This document shows positions 19,788-28,788 of a DNA stretch of 64,000 nt, piece after piece. Source of the DNA: Sedimentibacter hydroxybenzoicus DSM 7310 (GTDB lineage: Bacteria; Bacillota; Clostridia; Tissierellales; Sedimentibacteraceae); NCBI RefSeq assembly GCF_013403245.1, contig NZ_JACBNQ010000010.1:53401-117400 (forward strand), given 5' to 3'. The notes beneath the pieces were generated by a model. The model was not told the DNA's origin. It searched no databases and saw only the letters and a program-made list of their open reading frames with translations. Position 1 is the stretch's first letter. Each line of letters starts with the position of its first letter. Both the position numbers and the translations under genes were made by a program.

Positions 19788-20804
19788 ATGGCGAAACTTA
19801 AATATAATCTTAAGAATTTTATATATAGCATAAAATTTTTATTCCGACCAATAGCTCCAGTGGCAGTTAGCCTTGTGTTTTTAGCTATGAGTTTTGCGTT
19901 ACTAGTTTTTATCCTATTCAACATAGATGAAAGCACAAAAGCATATCAAGTACTTTTAGCTATTTTAACAGGAGTTACAGCATCCCTTCTGATTGCCATT
20001 ATGATGGAATTATATAATAATTATCGGTTCAATGTTAAGCGTCAGAGAGAGTTAAGAGAATTCTTTAGAGTTGTTGCTAACTATAAAGTTAATATAGATT
20101 CAATTATTAAGACAAATGATAGGTATGAAAACATATTAGGAAATGGAAGGTCTTACGCTATATTTTGTCAGTTATATAAAATCGTTCCTAAGCTTAAAGA
20201 AGCACTTAATAATAGGGATTACCTATACCAAAAGGAAATAGAAGAGATAGACGATATCCTATATGAGTATGATGACTTACTTAATATTATTCATTATAAA
20301 TCGTTTGAATATTTTTTAGGCTTGATAGTTGATGAAACTGAGGATCAGACCGAATTTAAAGGCAAACCTGCGGAACAAGTTAAAGCTCATGAATTTAATG
20401 ACGATAGTGAGAATACTGATGAAGCAATTAGTTCTCTTTTAAAGTTTCTTGAAAAAGAGGCAAAGAAATATGAGAATAAAGAAAGGGACTCATTCTTTTA
20501 CGACGAAGCCCCAGAATATCTGAAATCTATTATTGAAAAAGCAATATTCATGGATCGTCATATATTTAGAAATTATTTTGAGGTAACTGATAAGCGGTAT
20601 GAATCTTCGAAGAAAAATGATGGAGAAGAATATCTTGAAGAAAACAAAAACGATAAAGATACAGGATATGAGTTTCGCTCAAATATGATTAGCTTAGCCT
20701 GTGGCAATATCGATAAATCAATGACAAAGCTTCAAAAAAGAGCGGAAAAAGAACCATATTTTTGGATTATGGCAAGCTATAAAGAAAAAAACAAAGTAGA
20801 CTAG
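19788..20804 (+). CDS. Membrane-anchored protein of unknown function
   Basis: A 338-aa protein with two adjacent N-terminal hydrophobic helices (APVAVSLVFLAMSFALLVFI at about 26-45, and VLLAILTGVTASLLIAIMME) and a long charged helical cytoplasmic part (KRQRELREFFRVVANYKVN, EEIDDILYEYDDLLNI, FLEKEAKKYENKERD). No known domain recognised. ATG 19788 follows AAGGAGCG closely; ATG 19764 lacks a ribosome site. The layout (short membrane hairpin plus helical cytosolic body) is common for membrane effectors in defence islands, which is only a contextual hint. Confidence 0.6.
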   Translation: MAKLKYNLKNFIYSIKFLFRPIAPVAVSLVFLAMSFALLVFILFNIDESTKAYQVLLAILTGVTASLLIAIMMELYNNYRFNVKRQRELREFFRVVANYKVNIDSIIKTNDRYENILGNGRSYAIFCQLYKIVPKLKEALNNRDYLYQKEIEEIDDILYEYDDLLNIIHYKSFEYFLGLIVDETEDQTEFKGKPAEQVKAHEFNDDSENTDEAISSLLKFLEKEAKKYENKERDSFFYDEAPEYLKSIIEKAIFMDRHIFRNYFEVTDKRYESSKKNDGEEYLEENKNDKDTGYEFRSNMISLACGNIDKSMTKLQKRAEKEPYFWIMASYKEKNKVD

Positions 20805-21199
20805 GGCTTCTAATATAAATGATTGCAGAAATGGTCACAGATAGTAAAAGAATGCAGAAACAGTGGACAAACGGCAGTTAAGTGGTGTTCGGAAACCAGA
20901 GATAAGGCAAGAAGTATTAAGAGGGAAGTTGTTGAATTCGAAATAAACAGCAAAGAAAAGTGTTCTAATTGTGATGGCAAACTAACTCTCATATGAAAAG
21001 AATATTTAAGAACACTAGTAAAATAAACTCTTTAAGTGAGCATTACAAAATTGATGCGGATGTAGAAAGAAAGAGTGCTGAAGATGAATGATAAAAAGGT
21101 ATTTAAGGGTGGTAAGCACTAAATTTAATTCTTTTTTAGATTTTGAGAATGTTATTGCAATTGAATGACAGGATACTGCGGAAAATATGAATAGGCAAA
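20805..21199. other. Non-coding or decayed stretch
   Basis: No convincing gene. Short in-frame pieces can be read (for example a plus-strand piece with KCSNCDGK) but are broken by stops, which fits coding remnants. The far right end holds the control region of the methylase gene, listed separately. Confidence 0.5.
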
Positions 21200-21211
21200 G
21201 AACAAATGTTC
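21200..21211. promoter_or_regulatory. LexA/DinR-like box upstream of the PaeR7I-like R-M operon
   Basis: GAACAAATGTTC fits the Gram-positive LexA core GAAC-RNRY-GTTY exactly. It ends ten bases before the -35 (TTGGCA 21222-21227; 17-base spacer; TAAAAT 21245-21250) of the methylase gene. SOS control is inferred; a 12-base match with eight fixed positions needs a genome-wide check. Confidence 0.5.
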
Positions 21212-21221
21212 GCAAAAACTC

Positions 21222-21250
21222 TTGGCAATATATAATTAAAAGTTTAAAAT
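21222..21250 (+). promoter_or_regulatory. Promoter of the R-M operon
   Basis: TTGGCA, a 17-base spacer and TAAAAT, about 75 bases before the methylase ATG. A second -10-like TATAAT lies a few bases further downstream (about 21256) without an equally good -35. Confidence 0.5.
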
Positions 21251-21323
21251 GTTAATATAATAATTGTACATTTATCAAGTGCAGAAAATAACTATCTGAA
21301 GGATATAGAAAGTAGGAGTTTGT

Positions 21324-23063
21324 ATGGAAAATGTAGAACAAATGTCGTTGGACGGATATTTTGGGATTCATGCCTTGTCAAATAATTCTCAAATTGTTGA
21401 AGCAGTTGAAAAGTTAGCTTCAACTAATGAACGTGATGCCAGAGGTGCTGTATATACACGGGTTGAAGTCGTAGAATTTATTTTAGATTTGGTAGGTTAT
21501 AAAGATGATGAAAAACTCTATAATAAAAAAATATTAGAACCGTCTTTTGGAGAAGGTTATTTTTTATTGACAATTATTGAACGTCTGATATCCTCTTGGA
21601 GGAAATACAGTGATCAAGCTTCATCAATAGTTGAAGTTCTTAAGGACTCGATATGTGCTGTTGAATTACATAAAGAAACATTTTATAATACGAGAGAATT
21701 AGTTGTTAAAAGATTAAATGATGAGGGTATTTCTAATGCTGAAGCAAAACAATTAGCAGAATTATGGTTAATTCAAGGGGACTTTTTATTAGAAGATCAA
21801 ACAGAGAAGTTTGATTTTATAGTTGGTAATCCCCCTTATTTAAGACAAGAATATATCCCGCAAGCACTTCTCAAGGAATATCGTTTGCGATATAAAACAA
21901 TGTTTGACAGGGCTGATATTTACATTGCCTTTATTGAAAGAACCTTGTCTCTATTGAATGATAAAGGCAATTTAGGTTTTATCTGTTCCGATAGGTGGAT
22001 GAAGAATCGCTATGGAGGACCGCTAAGAAATTATATATCTAAGAACTTTAATTTTAAAGTATATGTTGATATGTTTGAAACAGATGCTTTTTGCACTGAT
22101 GTGTCCGCTTACCCTGCTATTACAATTATAAGTAGAGAAAGTCAAGGCGTAACCAGAATAGCTTATCGTCCCAAAGTTGACAGAGATATTTTAGAATGTC
22201 TCTCATCGGAATTGACTTCTAAAAAACTTATAAAATTTAATTCAGTAAAAGAACTATCAGGAATTGTCAATGGCACAGAGCCTTGGTTGATGGAGTCTAC
22301 ATACAAACTCAATTTGTTAAGAAAAATTGAATCAGAATATCCACTGCTTGAAGATGTAGGGTGTAAGGTTGGTATTGGTATAGCGACGGGTGCTGACAGA
22401 ATATTCATTCAAGACTATGACAGTCTGGATGTTGAAGAAGACAGAAAATTACGTTTAGTTACTACACAAGATATCTATAATGGTGAAATTAATTGGTATG
22501 GGCAAGGAGTAATTAATACATTTGACGATAATGGTTGTATTATTAAGTTAGACTCTTATCCTAAGTTGAAGAAATTTCTCGAAGACAATGAGAAAGTTAT
22601 TAGAGATAGATATATAGCAAAAAAAAATCCAAACAAATGGTTTCGGACAATAGATAAGGTATGGCCTGAGTTATTGAATAAGAAAAAATTACTGATACCA
22701 GATATTAAAGGTGAGCCCCATATAGTATATGACTCCGGAGAATATTATCCTCATCATAATTTATATTATATAACTTCTGAGGAATGGGATATTAGAGCAT
22801 TACAGGCAGTTCTTTTATCAAATATTACAAAGCTCTTTATTAACAAATATTCAATTAAAATGCGAGGAGAATATTTACGCTTTCAGGCTCAGTATTTGAG
22901 AAGAATTCGAATACCAAGATGGGAGAATGTTAGTGAAAAAGTAAGAGTGGAATTAATTAATGCAACAAAGGAAAGGAACATAGATATGTGTAATAATGCG
23001 GTATTTGAATTATATAGATTGAACAAAGAGGAACGCTCGGTCTTAGTAAAGGATGGTGAATAA
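21324..23063 (+). CDS. N6-adenine DNA methyltransferase, PaeR7I/XhoI type
   Basis: Modification enzyme of a type II R-M pair. Motif X/start [17 protein letters not shown], motif [12 protein letters not shown] (70-80) and motif IV NPPY (169-172) define a gamma-class N6-adenine methylase. The C-terminal half contains the target recognition region ([15 protein letters not shown] and [19 protein letters not shown]). At 579 aa it is intact. The gene that follows directly matches PaeR7I endonucleases, so the expected target is CTCGAG with methylation of the A (family knowledge). RBS AGGAG lies eight bases upstream. A LexA-like box precedes the promoter. Confidence 0.85.
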   Translation: MENVEQMSLDGYFGIHALSNNSQIVEAVEKLASTNERDARGAVYTRVEVVEFILDLVGYKDDEKLYNKKILEPSFGEGYFLLTIIERLISSWRKYSDQASSIVEVLKDSICAVELHKETFYNTRELVVKRLNDEGISNAEAKQLAELWLIQGDFLLEDQTEKFDFIVGNPPYLRQEYIPQALLKEYRLRYKTMFDRADIYIAFIERTLSLLNDKGNLGFICSDRWMKNRYGGPLRNYISKNFNFKVYVDMFETDAFCTDVSAYPAITIISRESQGVTRIAYRPKVDRDILECLSSELTSKKLIKFNSVKELSGIVNGTEPWLMESTYKLNLLRKIESEYPLLEDVGCKVGIGIATGADRIFIQDYDSLDVEEDRKLRLVTTQDIYNGEINWYGQGVINTFDDNGCIIKLDSYPKLKKFLEDNEKVIRDRYIAKKNPNKWFRTIDKVWPELLNKKKLLIPDIKGEPHIVYDSGEYYPHHNLYYITSEEWDIRALQAVLLSNITKLFINKYSIKMRGEYLRFQAQYLRRIRIPRWENVSEKVRVELINATKERNIDMCNNAVFELYRLNKEERSVLVKDGE

Positions 23064-23803
23064 ATGACAATTGATTTAGTGGATTATGAAGAAAAGGTTA
23101 AAAAAGCAGTTCAGGTATTCTGGAGTAGCAGGTATATTGCAAAACAAAAGCAAGTTGAATCAGGTAATGCTGATCAAGGAGAGCGTGCAGGAGTAACCGC
23201 AGGGAAAAATATGGATAGCTTCGTAGACTTGATTATTGATATTATTAAGGCTAACGGACTTGGAAATGCTGAAATTTATAAAAACAGATCTGTACTTTCT
23301 CTTCCTGGATATTTTCGACCGACTAAACTTTGGGATATTATTGTTATACACAAGGGCGAGTTAATTGCTGCCATAGAATTAAAAAGTCAAGCAGGTCCAT
23401 CGTTTGGGAATAATTTTAATAACAGAGCAGAAGAAGCAATCGGAAGTTCTCATGATTTTTGGACAGCATATAGAGAAGGCGCTTTTGTGAACAGCCTAAG
23501 CCATTTGTAGGTTGGATAATGTTGGTTGAAGATGCTATCGAATCAAGAGCTCCGGTATTATGTTCTTCACCACATTTTTCAATTTTCAAGGAATTTGAAA
23601 ATGCTTCTTATTTGAAGAGATATGATATTTTATGTAAAAAACTAGTAAGAGAACAACTTTATACGACGGCAGTTGTAATAGCATCACCTCGAACAGCCAT
23701 TAAGGACGGTAGGTACACTCATATTTCGAATATGACAGATATAAAAGTATTTGTTACTTCTTTTGCCGGGCATATAGCTTCGGCAGCAGCGAGGCTTAAT
23801 TAA
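23064..23803 (+). pseudogene. PaeR7I/XhoI-like type II restriction endonuclease, frameshifted
   Basis: Two adjacent frames together give one PaeR7I-like protein: residues 1 to about 141 ([48 protein letters not shown], ending YREGAF) and then, one frame over, [20 protein letters not shown] through [19 protein letters not shown] to the stop at 23803. The change of frame falls between 23486 and 23489; restoring a single base in the TTTGTGAA stretch gives ...[16 protein letters not shown], which fits the family. The catalytic D...ELK residues are before the break. Loss of one base makes the enzyme inactive unless it is a sequencing error. It starts one base after the methylase stop. Confidence 0.85.
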
Positions 23804-23875
23804 GAAAATACAATAATAGATAGTATTTCTAATAATTGTTATGTTGTTGTGAAGATGCTATCTTTTATATGAAAA

Positions 23876-24290
23876 GGTGATGGTAACAGGATGCAAGATT
23901 ATTATACTCAGGAACTTTCTTGCGAAACATGCGGAAGGCCATTTGTCTTCAGAAATTATGAGAAGGAACGCTTAGCAAAGCAGGGATTGGCAAAGTCAAA
24001 ACATTGCCCGTTGTGCCGTAAAGCTGCGCATGATCTTAGGAAAGAAGATACAAGGCGAATAGAAAATGAAATATGGCAGCAAAAAAAGGCAGAAGATAAA
24101 AAACTATTTGATATTCGATTGAACGAGTGGAAGGTTGTTACGAAAGGATAGTATTCATCCGTCTAACGACAATGTTCTTTATATAATCGGAAATGGATTT
24201 GCAACGGTTTCGTTATTGACAATTGGCTTGATATAGTTGGTGCGTATGATGAAGATGCGGGTGAAGAATGCGGTGATGTAGGTATAATAT
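23876..24290 (+). pseudogene. AbiH-like gene remnant with internal deletions
   Basis: The start and the first 80 codons (YYTQELSCETCGRPFVFRNY, KHCPLCRKAAHDLRKED) closely match the intact AbiH gene at 52172, including the shared leader GTGATGGTAACAG. A frame change near 24148 is followed by the GNGF motif; the sequence then jumps to the part matching the intact protein's NGFVVDSWLDILGAYDKDAGE (a loss of roughly 150 bases) and jumps again near 24268 to a part like NCGDI. The zinc-ribbon part could still be translated as an 86-aa peptide. Confidence 0.8.
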
Positions 24291-24308
24291 TAATGATTTC
24301 GGCTTGCT

Positions 24309-24378
24309 TATCGTTACAAATCATTTTGAAACGATAAAACAAAAATCGTTTCAAAATGCAACGATAAATGTAACGATA
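24309..24378. promoter_or_regulatory. Multi-site operator: nested inverted repeats with five AACGAT half-sites
   Basis: An outer perfect 10-base inverted repeat (TATCGTTACA 24309-24318 / TGTAACGATA 24369-24378) encloses an inner perfect 13-base one (24323-24335 / 24345-24357). A fifth half-site GCAACGATA lies at 24358-24366. All share AACGAT(A). It sits ten bases upstream of the -35 of the AlbA_2 gene and looks like a regulator binding array, most simply for that gene's own product. Confidence 0.75.
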
Positions 24379-24387
24379 TGATTATTG

Positions 24388-24416
24388 TTGCAAAATTACA
24401 GTAAGTGTGGTAAAAT
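24388..24416 (+). promoter_or_regulatory. Promoter of the AlbA_2-domain gene
   Basis: TTGCAA at 24388-24393, a 17-base spacer and TAAAAT at 24411-24416, about 30 bases before the GTG start and directly downstream of the nested operator. Confidence 0.65.
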
Positions 24417-24446
24417 CTTATTACTAATACAATAGGAGGTGGTATT

Positions 24447-25721
24447 GTGGAAAATAAAGAAAAGTTTAATTTAGAATTTAAGTTAGAGGTTTCTAAAACA
24501 TTTTTGAAGACCGTCAGCGCGTATGCAAACTATAACGATGGGGTAATAGTGTTTGGTGTTGATGATGATGGCGAAATTATCGGTATCGAAAATGCCACGG
24601 AAGAGTCTTTAAGAATTGAAAATATGGTTAATGACTCCATTGTTCCGGTTCCTATTTTTGAAATTAAGATTAAGAAAGCAGATAATAATAAGATTATTGT
24701 TTTGGAAGTCAAAAAAGGCAAGGATACTCCTTTTTATTATCAAGGAAAAGCATATAAGCGTGCTAATACTTCTACTGTTGAGGTTGATAGATTTGAACTT
24801 AGAAGACTATCTATGGAGGGATTAAACGTAGATTACGAAGAGAGAAAAGCATCTTCTCAGAATTTAAGTTTCGCTGCATTGGAAGAATTGCTAAAGGAAA
24901 AGGTTGGAATAGAGAAAATAAATTTGGATATTTTGAGAACTTTAAATTTATTCAGCAAAGAAGGATACTACAACATAGCAGGAGAATTGCTGGCAGATAA
25001 AAATGAAGTCGATTTTTCAGGAATTGATATAATTAAATTCGGTAAGAACATCAATAAGATTCTTTACAGAGAAACAATCGCTAATGAATCTTTATTAGTG
25101 CAATTTGACAGGGCAATAAAAATTTTTGAGCAGTATTATCAATATGAAGAGATAGATGGATATGACAGAATAAAAAGAGAATTAATTCCTAAAGAAGCAT
25201 TCAGGGAAGCTTTGGCAAATGCGATAGTGCATAGGGTGTGGGACATAAACTCATATATTCAGATATCAATGTACGAGGAAAGGATTGAAATAAATTCACC
25301 TGGAGGATTACCGGCAGGTATTTCAAAGGAAGAATATTTGAATGGAAATATTTCTGTCTTAAGAAATCCCATAATTGCAGGAGTTTTTTACAGATTAAAT
25401 ATTATAGAGAAGTTTGGAACAGGGATAGCAAGAATAAATGAGGAATATATCCATAGTATATCAAAACCAAATTTTGATATAAGTGAAAATAGAATCAGAA
25501 TAATATTGCCGGTTACTGAGTTTGATAAATTAGATTTGTCAAAGGAAGAAGTGCTTGTTTATGGTCTGTTAAAAGAAGAAGTTGAGCTTACAAGAAAGGA
25601 AATAGATTCAAAAACAGGATTTGACAAGTCAAAAACTCTCAGAGTTATAAATAATCTTATTGAAAAAAATATAATAGAAAAAACAGGTAGCGGTGTTGCT
25701 GTAACGTATAAAGTAAAATAA
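24447..25721 (+). CDS. Schlafen AlbA_2-domain regulator with ATPase-like and winged-helix C-terminus
   Basis: A 424-aa protein. The N-terminal AlbA_2 domain reads FLKTVSAYANYNDGVIVFGVDDDGEIIGI (about 18-46) and continues to FYYQGKAYKRANTSTVEV. The middle part is the RecG-like/HATPase-like segment typical of this family (IPKEAFREALANAIVHRVWD, IEINSPGGLPAGISKEEYL, FYRLNIIEKFGTGIARI). The C-terminus is a winged helix (LTRKEIDSKTGFDKSKTLRVINNLIEKNII). It starts at GTG 24447, six bases after AGGAGGT. The operator array just upstream suggests autoregulation. Confidence 0.82.
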   Translation: MENKEKFNLEFKLEVSKTFLKTVSAYANYNDGVIVFGVDDDGEIIGIENATEESLRIENMVNDSIVPVPIFEIKIKKADNNKIIVLEVKKGKDTPFYYQGKAYKRANTSTVEVDRFELRRLSMEGLNVDYEERKASSQNLSFAALEELLKEKVGIEKINLDILRTLNLFSKEGYYNIAGELLADKNEVDFSGIDIIKFGKNINKILYRETIANESLLVQFDRAIKIFEQYYQYEEIDGYDRIKRELIPKEAFREALANAIVHRVWDINSYIQISMYEERIEINSPGGLPAGISKEEYLNGNISVLRNPIIAGVFYRLNIIEKFGTGIARINEEYIHSISKPNFDISENRIRIILPVTEFDKLDLSKEEVLVYGLLKEEVELTRKEIDSKTGFDKSKTLRVINNLIEKNIIEKTGSGVAVTYKVK

Positions 25722-26085
25722 AATCAGCAGAGATATTGTTGAAGCATGAGGATAAGATTGTTGAGATGTTGAAAAATATGTAAAATAATACTTGAATATG
25801 ACGTCAAAAATGGACGGCATTTATGCATTTATACATAAATATTGCATGATTATTATTGAATGCTTCTGTTTTTAAGAAATGTGATGATTTTAAGGCTATT
25901 TTAATTATTGAAAAAAGGTTTTTTGAGAGCTTTGTCAATTTGTTTAATACAACTTAGGGTTTTTTCAAGAAATAATTTTCAAAATAATGTATAAAATCGT
26001 ATGGATTTATACACTATTATCCCATACATATATACTACTGCTGAATGTAATATGCCCTGTTATCATTATATTCAGCTATGCTGCT
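25722..26085. other. Intergenic stretch, no intact gene
   Basis: Very AT-rich. A short piece right after the AlbA_2 gene reads ILLKHEDKIVEMLKNM before a stop and may be a coding remnant. The rest has short A/T tracts and no clear hairpin-plus-T terminator or promoter. It leads into the dgt fragment. Confidence 0.5.
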
Positions 26086-26545
26086 GTTGTTACAAATTTT
26101 GAGGGCAATGCGCATACATTGAGGATTTTAACCAAACTTCATCCTTCTATAGATAAATATAGTATGAATCTGACCGCAGCATTACTGAATACCCTTGTCA
26201 AATATCCTAAAGATTCAATGAATTTTAATAGTAAGGATGCGGATATTAAAAACCATAAACTGGGATATTATTTTTTTGAACAGGATGAGTTTGACAGAAT
26301 TACAATGTTGACAACCACTAATTTTAATTCAGATATTGCAAGGCATCCGTTGACATATATTCTGGAGGCTGCTGATGATATTGCCTACGCAACAGCAGAT
26401 CTCGAAGATGCACATAAAAAAGGTCTTTTCTCTTTGCAAGAGTTTGAAAGCTTTTTTAATGATCAAATAGAAGAATATAAGTTAAATGGCAGTATGGGCA
26501 CAGAGCAATAAAAAAGTCGAAATTATTAATCGATGAATTAATTTC
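26086..26545 (+). pseudogene. dGTPase (dgt) middle fragment
   Basis: Matches the central part of dGTP triphosphohydrolases: NFEGNAHTLRILTKLHPSID, MNLTAALLNTLVKYPKD, KLGYYFFEQDEFDRI and RHPLTYILEAADDIAYATADLED, the last containing the final aspartate of the HD metal site. The N-terminal HD motif is missing, with only non-homologous hydrophobic codons upstream. The frame hits TAA at 26509-26511 near an A-run, but one frame over the homology continues as KKSKLLIDELIS. The missing C-terminal part is found, as a separate fragment, at 53942-54510. Confidence 0.78.
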
Positions 26546-26568
26546 AGAGGAAGTGTTTATAAGGTTGA
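26541..26568 (+). repeat. 28-base scrap of the HAD gene
   Basis: Matches 13758-13785 in the HAD gene with a single mismatch, and lies exactly between the end of the dgt fragment and the start of cassette copy 2. It is too short to code for anything but too long to be chance. Confidence 0.65.
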
Positions 26569-26712
26569 ACCTATCTTTCATAGCTGTTTTCAAGTTGAAG
26601 TGAGGTGGTAAAACAAACAGAAAAATATTGAACGAAAGGCTATATTGTGGTATAGTAAAATAACAATATTTGTAAGGTTATTAAATATATTTTGTTTAAG
26701 GATGTGTGGAAA

Positions 26713-27816
26713 ATGCCAAGGTTAAGTCGAGGTCAGTTAAGCAAAATTCGCATTAGAGGATTTAAGTCAATTAAGGAATGTGAAATTAAATTTAATAAAA
26801 TTAATGTATTAATAGGCAGTAACGGTGCAGGTAAATCTAACTTTATTTCTGCATTTTCTTTGCTTCAAAATATTTTAATAAAAAACTTACAATTAACGGT
26901 TGCACAAAGCGGTATTAACTCCTTGTTTTTTAACGGCAGAAAGATAACCGAGGAAATAGAATTTGAAGTTTTTTTCGGGAATAATTCTTACGGATTTACA
27001 CTTGTACCAACTGAAGATAACAGACTGATTTTTAAAAAAGAGTATTTCGGATATTACGGAAATTATAATTATGAGAGTTTTGTATCCAGCGGTCATAGTG
27101 AATCAAGGTGGGAAACAGGAACAGGAAATAAAATTCAGGATTATGTTGCTCCAATATTAGACAAACAAAATTGGAGAGTGTATCATTTTCATGATACAGG
27201 AAAGAGCGCAAAGGTAAAACAAGAGCATAATATTTCAAATAATAAAGTATTACTTTATGATGCTTCGAATCTCGGTGCATTCTTGTATAGATTACGAAAC
27301 CATTACAAAAATTCATACGATGAAATTGTTAAAACTATAAGGCTGATAGCTCCATATTTTGATAACTTTGAATTGGAGCCGAATGAGGGTAATAATGAAT
27401 TAATAATTCTCAGATGGAGGCAGAAAGGATGCGAAGATATATTTAATGCTTCTCAGCTATCTGATGGTACATTGAGATTTGTTTGTCTTGCAACTTTATT
27501 GCTGCAGCCTCATGAACTACAACCAGAAACTATAATAGTTGATGAACCGGAGCTTGGACTTCATCCGTATGCCATTACTATATTTTCTGAAATGGTCAGA
27601 CAATTATCCGATGAAAAACAAATAATTATTTCAACACAGTCTGTAGAGCTTCTTAATGAATTTGATATTGAGGATATCATTGTTGTTGATAGGGATGAGT
27701 CAGGTTCAATATTTAAACGTCTGAGCGAAGAAGAGTTAAAAGAGTGGTTGGAGTATGACTATGCGTTAGGTGATTTGTGGAAAAAGAATGTGCTGGGAGG
27801 TAGACTCTCAAAATGA
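26713..27816 (+). CDS. AAA_21/RecF-like ABC-type ATPase, cassette copy 2
   Basis: Same length (367 aa), motifs and ATGA coupling as copy 1 at 17619. The Walker A and B stretches are unchanged. Amino-acid differences are clustered: GNYNYESF here versus GTFNTQSF, then SESR versus SEAR a few residues on; outside this there is only RFVCL versus RFICL. The variable stretch lies about residues 117-134, between the first beta strands and the coiled part, where a specificity loop could sit (inference). It has its own promoter (TTGAAC 26628, TATAGT 26651). Confidence 0.82.
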   Translation: MPRLSRGQLSKIRIRGFKSIKECEIKFNKINVLIGSNGAGKSNFISAFSLLQNILIKNLQLTVAQSGINSLFFNGRKITEEIEFEVFFGNNSYGFTLVPTEDNRLIFKKEYFGYYGNYNYESFVSSGHSESRWETGTGNKIQDYVAPILDKQNWRVYHFHDTGKSAKVKQEHNISNNKVLLYDASNLGAFLYRLRNHYKNSYDEIVKTIRLIAPYFDNFELEPNEGNNELIILRWRQKGCEDIFNASQLSDGTLRFVCLATLLLQPHELQPETIIVDEPELGLHPYAITIFSEMVRQLSDEKQIIISTQSVELLNEFDIEDIIVVDRDESGSIFKRLSEEELKEWLEYDYALGDLWKKNVLGGRLSK

Positions 27817-28475
27817 AAAATGTGTATATTTTATGTGAGGGGCAAACGGAAGAGTCCTTTATCAATGAAGTTATATATCCGTATTTTTTAAATATTGGTA
27901 TTTATATAAGACCAATAATATGCACAACAAAAAGAACTATAGCTAAAAAGCACAAAGGTGGAGTATCTGATTATAATAAAATTAAAACTGAACTGAAAAT
28001 TTTATGTAAGCAGCACAAAAACGAAATTGTAACAACGATGTTTGATTATTATGCAATGCCGGATAATACTCCGGAAATTCATCATAAAGATTCAGATATA
28101 TATAAACAGATTGAGTATATAGAAAATAAAATTACCGAAGATATTAATCACTCTAATTGTTTTTTCGGGTTAATGCTTCACGAGTTTGAAGGACTGCTTT
28201 TTTCTTCGCCACAGTCATTTGAGTTAATAACTGATATTAATACTACCAATATTATACAAGATATCAGGGATTCGTTTGATTCTCCTGAGCATATAAACAA
28301 TTCCGTAGAGACCGCACCATCAAAGCGATTAGAAAAACTAATACCTAACTATTCTAAAATAAGAAATGGTACAATCATATCCAAAGAAATAGGCATTGAT
28401 AGACTAATAGAGGAATGTAAACATTTTTCTGACTGGATTGAAAAAATAAAGACGTTTGAATTACAGAGCAGATAA
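27813..28475 (+). CDS. DUF4276 family protein (TOPRIM-like partner), copy 2
   Basis: 220 aa; differs from copy 1 by two residues that I can see (ICTTKR versus ICATKR; DRLIEE versus DRLMEE). The CEGQTEESF and TTMFDYY acidic motifs are intact, so both copies look functional. Coupled to its ATPase by an ATGA overlap. Confidence 0.78.
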   Translation: MKNVYILCEGQTEESFINEVIYPYFLNIGIYIRPIICTTKRTIAKKHKGGVSDYNKIKTELKILCKQHKNEIVTTMFDYYAMPDNTPEIHHKDSDIYKQIEYIENKITEDINHSNCFFGLMLHEFEGLLFSSPQSFELITDINTTNIIQDIRDSFDSPEHINNSVETAPSKRLEKLIPNYSKIRNGTIISKEIGIDRLIEECKHFSDWIEKIKTFELQSR

Positions 28476-28544
28476 CATAAATTTTAGTTTAAGTCGTGAA
28501 AGAGTGATTTTCGGAGTTGGCCCGACAACACTTTTTTATTTTTC

Positions 28545-28753
28545 AAAATATAATAATAATTCTGATACAAATATCAATGAAATTCATAGTTTATTAAAAA
28601 TTGCATTTGAGAAGTATCAGGATGACGACGGTTATGTTAACGTTAGTTTCGCAGGAACATTTATTAAGAGAACAAAACCGGATTTTGATTTGCATTCTTA
28701 TGGATATTTGAAATTGCCGGATTTAATAGAAGCATATCCGGATAAAAATATAA
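28545..28753 (+). pseudogene. OST-HTH fragment of an NYN-domain gene
   Basis: Directly after the cassette repeat, an open stretch matches the OST-HTH part of the intact NYN gene (50744-50945): INEIHSLLKIAFEKYQDDDG and FIKRTKPDFDLHSYGYLKLP. The fusion occurs at a shared AATAT. The NYN nuclease domain is absent, and homology stops after YPDK. It has no start codon or ribosome site of its own. Confidence 0.8.
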
Positions 28754-28788
28754 ACAGACTTAATAGTACACAGTGTTGAGGATATAAA

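Larger units (their letters stand above)
26570..28547 (+). repeat. 1,978-bp direct repeat, copy 2 (AAA-ATPase + DUF4276 cassette)
   Basis: Second copy of the block at 17476-19453, indel-free. Sequence differences are few and are concentrated in a short part of the ATPase gene (27061-27104). Confidence 0.93.
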
